DNA of 64,000 nucleotides from Roseomonas sp. (GTDB lineage Bacteria; Pseudomonadota; Alphaproteobacteria; Acetobacterales; Acetobacteraceae): positions 186,001 through 250,000 of the forward strand of contig JADCFQ010000007.1 of the NCBI GenBank assembly GCA_020249435.1. The letters are read 5' to 3'. The notes below the pieces were generated by a model. That model searched no databases, had not been told where the DNA came from, and saw nothing but the letters and a program-made list of their open reading frames with translations. Of this stretch, positions 60,872-64,000 are shown in pieces. The position numbers and the translations under genes are program-made. Position 1 is the first letter of the stretch, and the number at the start of each line of letters is the position of its first letter.

Positions 60872-61608
60872 GGGAAAAGATCCTCCTGCGCTGGGCGCAG
60901 CAATCCGGCAGCAGGGTTTTTCGCGCCTGACCAGGACAACCCACGCACCAGCACAGCAGGCTGACCCTCAGCGCCTTGCCCCATCACCAGCCCTGCTGCT
61001 GCGGCAATCTCATCGGCGAAGCCGGTGATGCTGACCATGAGCGTACGGCCAAACAAATCGGGCTGACCGCGTAAATCACGCAAGGCCGGCAGCCCCGCCG
61101 CACCGATCGCCACGCCGACCGTGCCACGCCGCCAGGCGCGGCCGAAACTATCCGTGATGACCACAGGCAAGCCAAGCCGCACGGCAAGTGCCGCCGCACT
61201 ACCATCAGGATCACGCGGCAGAAGCAACGCATGGCCATCGGCGCCGATATTGGATTGATCAATGCCCGCATTGGCCATCACAAAACCGAGCCGATGTTTG
61301 ACGATGATCAGGTTGGGACGCGCACGCACCACTCGTTCTGATTCAGAAAGGATCAGTTCCACCAAACGCGCATCCTTGCCGGTTTGCGCGGCAAGTTCGC
61401 GCGCTGCGGCTGATGGCTGCACAGACGCCAGCGCTATGCTCCGCCCTTCCGCCTTGCTCACGATTTTCTGCGCAACCGCGAGTACATCGCCTGATTGAGG
61501 CGCAAGGCCAGCTCGCGCCATGGCAGCTGAAAGCAAACCCGCCAGATCATCGCCTGCCTGCACCATTGGCAGGTCAGGCAGCGCAAAAAGCTGCAGCGCG
61601 GCCTTCAA
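60868..61608 (-). CDS. cofE: Coenzyme F420-0:L-glutamate ligase CofE
   Basis: A 246-residue gamma-glutamyl ligase: [72 protein letters not shown]. It adds glutamates to F420-0 with GTP. It is single-domain: the C-terminal nitroreductase-like domain found in mycobacterial FbiB is absent. It overlaps the Fgd gene upstream and cofD downstream by four bases. Confidence 0.96.
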   Translation of the reverse strand: MKAALQLFALPDLPMVQAGDDLAGLLSAAMARAGLAPQSGDVLAVAQKIVSKAEGRSIALASVQPSAAARELAAQTGKDARLVELILSESERVVRARPNLIIVKHRLGFVMANAGIDQSNIGADGHALLLPRDPDGSAAALAVRLGLPVVITDSFGRAWRRGTVGVAIGAAGLPALRDLRGQPDLFGRTLMVSITGFADEIAAAAGLVMGQGAEGQPAVLVRGLSWSGAKNPAAGLLRPAQEDLFP

Positions 61609-62615
61609 GCGAAGCGGCGGCGCAGCAGCGGCAGCACCTGCTCCCCATAGAGCTGCAAGAACCGCGCCTGATCCGGCCCTGGCGCATGAAACACCAAATG
61701 CCGAAAGCCTAGGCCGACATAATAGCCGATGCGCTCCACATGCTCTTCCGGATCATTGGAAACAATCCAACGGCTCGCCGCGCGTTCCAGCGGCAGCGCA
61801 TCGGCCAGGCGCTCCATTTCCACTGGGTCTTCCACCGACATTTTTTCTTCGGCCGAAAGTGCCAAAGCCGCCCAATGGCGCGTATCTTCCAAGGCGCGCT
61901 GCTTGTCCGTATCGAAGGAAACCTTCACTTCGATCATACGATCATAATCGGGCTTGGGCGCGGCCGCTGCTTCCAGCCCCGCGACAACATTCGGCAGCAG
62001 CGTATCCGTGTAAAGCTCTGGCTTCTTGCCGCTGGTGCAGATAAAGCCATCACCCGCACGCCCGGCATATTTCGCAACCATGGCGCCGGCAGCCGCCACA
62101 TAAATCGGTACGGGCGTCGCTGGACGATCATAGATTGTCGCGTGTTCGGTGCGGTAATACTGACCCTCAAAGCTCACGCGTTCTTCGGTCCAAAGCTTGC
62201 GCATCAATTGCACGGCTTCACGCATGCGGGCGAAGCGTTCTTTGAATTCTGGCCAGGGTTGGCCTGTGGAAGGCACCTCATTCAACCCCTCACCAGTGCC
62301 GATGCCAAGAATGACGCGGCCCGGAAACATCGCGCCCAAAGTGCCGAAAGCCTGCGCCACAATGGAAGGGTGGTAGCGAAAGGTTGGCGTCAGCACGCTG
62401 GTGCCCATCACAAGCCTTTGCGTGCGCGCCCCAAGCGCACCAAGCCACACCAGCGAATTCGGCGCGTGGCCGCCCGTGTGTTTCCAGGGCTGGAAATGGT
62501 CCGAGATGAAGCAGCTATCGAAGCCCATCTCCTCGGCCAATACGCCAAATTCCAGCAATTGTGCCGGCGCGAATTGTTCGGCGGATGCCTTATAGCCCAG
62601 CTTCAACATGGCCAT
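61605..62615 (-). CDS. fgd: F420-dependent glucose-6-phosphate dehydrogenase
   Basis: A 336-residue LLM enzyme nearly superimposable on mycobacterial Fgd1. [20 protein letters not shown] starts it, [21 protein letters not shown] carries the active-site His and Trp, [12 protein letters not shown] the catalytic Glu, FICTSGK the phosphate Lys, [16 protein letters not shown] has Arg where I recall the mycobacterial phosphate-contact Lys, and RWIVSNDP an Arg. It should oxidise glucose-6-phosphate and reduce F420 to F420H2. It sits between an LLM gene and cofE with start or stop overlaps. The position inside the F420 operon supports the call. Confidence 0.93.
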   Translation of the reverse strand: MAMLKLGYKASAEQFAPAQLLEFGVLAEEMGFDSCFISDHFQPWKHTGGHAPNSLVWLGALGARTQRLVMGTSVLTPTFRYHPSIVAQAFGTLGAMFPGRVILGIGTGEGLNEVPSTGQPWPEFKERFARMREAVQLMRKLWTEERVSFEGQYYRTEHATIYDRPATPVPIYVAAAGAMVAKYAGRAGDGFICTSGKKPELYTDTLLPNVVAGLEAAAAPKPDYDRMIEVKVSFDTDKQRALEDTRHWAALALSAEEKMSVEDPVEMERLADALPLERAASRWIVSNDPEEHVERIGYYVGLGFRHLVFHAPGPDQARFLQLYGEQVLPLLRRRFA

Positions 62616-63475
62616 CACGTATCCGCGAGTGCCGCAAGCATCGCATCCCGATGCGCGACATCGCCATCTTCCGTCACTGGCTGGATGCAAACATGCGTGG
62701 CACCCGCTGCAAAATGTGCGCGCAGGCCTGCCTTCACGGTCGTGGCATCGCCATGCAGCACCATCGCATCAATGAAGCGATCACTGCCGCCATTGGCGAG
62801 CTCCGCTTCACTAAAACCAAGCCGCAGCCAATTATTCACGTAATTTGGCAACACCATATAGCGCGATAATTCGCGCCGCCCGAGGGCGCGTGCGCGCACC
62901 GGATCGGTTTCAATGCACACCTTCTGTTCCACCGCCAGCACCTTGCCCGTGCCAAGAATAGCCGCGGCCTGGGCAGTATGTTCCGGTGTTACGTTGTAAG
63001 GCACAGCGCCATCCGCAGCGCCGCCGGAAAGTGCCAGCATTTTCGGCCCAAGCGCTGCCAGCAGCACTGGCCCTTCCAATACATCACCGCCCGCCTTGCG
63101 CAACCCTTCCAAATAGCCGCGCATCGCGGGGATGGGCTTTTCGTAGCGATGCCCGCGCAAGCCTTCCACCATCGGGATATGGCTGACGCCAAGCCCAAGC
63201 GCGAAGCGCCCGCCATGCAGCGCATTCAGCGTCGCGAGGCCCCGGCGCGCGGTGAAGGCATCACGCGCATAAATATTCGCAATCGAGCTGCCAATAATGA
63301 GCTTCCGACTATTCGCCAGCAAAAACCCCGCCAGCGCCATGGATTCATAACCGCGCGATTCCGGATACCAGAAGCTGCCATAGCCGTGGTCTTCCACGCG
63401 GTTCAGCAGCGCGCGCAAGGCCGCCGCATCCAGCCGATCCGTGGAACACCAAACGCCCAAACGACCGAATTGCAT
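62615..63475 (-). CDS. LLM-class (F420-dependent) oxidoreductase
   Basis: A 286-residue LLM protein ([44 protein letters not shown]). Further blocks are [64 protein letters not shown] and [31 protein letters not shown], matching the TIGR03620-type F420-dependent group. The stop TGA shares its A with the fgd ATG. ATG 63475 is preferred to 63568. It begins the overlapping LLM-fgd-cofE-cofD-cofC array. Confidence 0.9.
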   Translation of the reverse strand: MQFGRLGVWCSTDRLDAAALRALLNRVEDHGYGSFWYPESRGYESMALAGFLLANSRKLIIGSSIANIYARDAFTARRGLATLNALHGGRFALGLGVSHIPMVEGLRGHRYEKPIPAMRGYLEGLRKAGGDVLEGPVLLAALGPKMLALSGGAADGAVPYNVTPEHTAQAAAILGTGKVLAVEQKVCIETDPVRARALGRRELSRYMVLPNYVNNWLRLGFSEAELANGGSDRFIDAMVLHGDATTVKAGLRAHFAAGATHVCIQPVTEDGDVAHRDAMLAALADT

Positions 63476-63503
63476 GATAGACTTCCTTTCCCCGAGACGC
63501 GGG

Positions 63504-64000
63504 CTAACCGTAGGTTTCATCCAACGCCTGAAAGCGCGGCAGATCAACCAGGGCGCTGAATTCCGCATAGCTCATCATGGTGCCCGCTGCCTTGGCTGGT
63601 GTGCCATCACGCTTCAACACGGCCAGCGCATCAGCCACCGCACGCGCGGCGGAAAACAGCGCCGTCACCGCATAAAACACGACAGCAAAGCCCATCTGTT
63701 CCAAATCACGCATCGTCAGCGCCGTGGTTTCATTGCCATCCACAATGCTGACAACCTTGGGGCCGGGCACCTGCCGCGCCACAATCTCAACCTCAGATAT
63801 TTTCTTGATGCCATCAACAAACACCAGATCAACCCCGGAATCCTGATACATCAGCGCGCGGCGCACGGCTTCTTCCGGGCCAATCGCCGGCATGGCATCG
63901 GTCCGCCCAATAATCAGTGGCCCGTTCGCAGGGCGGGCCGCAATGGCGCATTGCAGGCGCCGGACGTTTTCCTCTGCCGGGATCAGCCTGATGCCAGCCA
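63504..64000 (-). CDS. Isocitrate lyase/PEP mutase family protein, C-terminal part
   Basis: The ORF track shows 129 residues from 63893, but the frame stays open to the window edge (…IPAEENVRRLQCAIAARPANGPLIIGRTDA), so the real gene runs off the window. The IIGRTDA block with later VDLVFVDGIKK and PGPKVVSIVDGNET matches the PEP mutase/isocitrate lyase superfamily, including oxaloacetate decarboxylase and 2-methylisocitrate lyase types. It lies 28 bases before the LLM gene and probably belongs to the same transcript. The reaction is not decided by the visible part. Confidence 0.85.
   Translation of the reverse strand, partial: AGIRLIPAEENVRRLQCAIAARPANGPLIIGRTDAMPAIGPEEAVRRALMYQDSGVDLVFVDGIKKISEVEIVARQVPGPKVVSIVDGNETTALTMRDLEQMGFAVVFYAVTALFSAARAVADALAVLKRDGTPAKAAGTMMSYAEFSALVDLPRFQALDETYG

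Noticed and set aside
1-64000. CRISPR arrays, tRNA or rRNA genes, insertion sequences, prophage genes, att sites
   Set aside because: None seen: no regular direct repeats, no transposase or integrase ORF, and gaps between genes are too short and lack tRNA-like folds. A tRNA scan would be decisive.

Overview
The window looks like a chromosomal segment of a GC-rich alphaproteobacterium, most likely an Acetobacteraceae member of the Roseomonas type. The grounds are: the housekeeping set (fused secDF, lpxB, map, radC, grxC, comF, sseA, zur) has alphaproteobacterial character; there is a crowd of Bug/TctC periplasmic binding proteins (eight in 64 kb) with no TctA/TctB membrane partner; and genes are tightly packed, with many ATGA overlaps. 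No rRNA, tRNA, CRISPR array, insertion sequence or phage gene was seen. No gap between genes exceeds 300 bases. The taxonomic call is an inference from gene content.

Layout. 0-6.6 kb: catabolic genes (cyclase fragment, enoyl-CoA hydratase, TctC, MBL hydrolase) and a Baeyer-Villiger monooxygenase/esterase pair, then a DMT exporter. 6.7-9.4 kb: alanyl-tRNA editing protein, 3-mercaptopyruvate sulfurtransferase and a cystathionine beta-lyase-like enzyme. 9.4-10.7 kb: three small exported proteins. 10.7-15.4 kb: a zinc-homeostasis locus (Zur, a Zur-box-like palindrome, HisI, COG0523 GTPase) running into an acetyltransferase, a nitrilase-family amidase and lpxB. 15.4-21.9 kb: SDR, PanE, a Gfo/Idh/MocA oxidoreductase, secDF and an EAL protein. 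21.9-39.5 kb: accessory catabolism with seven of the eight TctC proteins, dehydrogenases, RraA, thioesterases, amidase, FAH, M20 peptidase, a single-Cys Asp/Glu-racemase-like protein, and a cobalt-type nitrile hydratase in which a beta N-domain is fused through a His-rich linker to the alpha subunit. 39.6-44.8 kb: ADP-forming acyl-CoA synthetase, enoyl-CoA hydratase, DenD-like dehydrogenase, diaminopropionate ammonia-lyase. 44.8-49.1 kb: grxC, comF, a four-rhodanese protein plus cysteine dioxygenase, and a methyltransferase. 49.1-53.0 kb: map, radC, a hot-dog protein, a two-domain acetyltransferase gene cut by an in-frame TAG, and a lipocalin.

53.0-64.0 kb is the most notable region. It holds a complete-looking coenzyme F420 locus: fbiC (fused cofG/cofH), cofC, cofD and cofE, with an F420-dependent glucose-6-phosphate dehydrogenase (Fgd) very like the mycobacterial enzyme and four more luciferase-like (LLM) oxidoreductases. 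Biosynthesis, cofactor reduction and candidate client enzymes thus lie together, with cofC, cofD, cofE, fgd and one LLM gene in overlapping array. CofE lacks the reductase domain found in mycobacterial FbiB, so which F420 variant is made is open.

Other main leads are the nitrile hydratase fusion without its SH3-like beta half, the Zur-box overlapping the hisI start codon, and the amber-split acetyltransferase.
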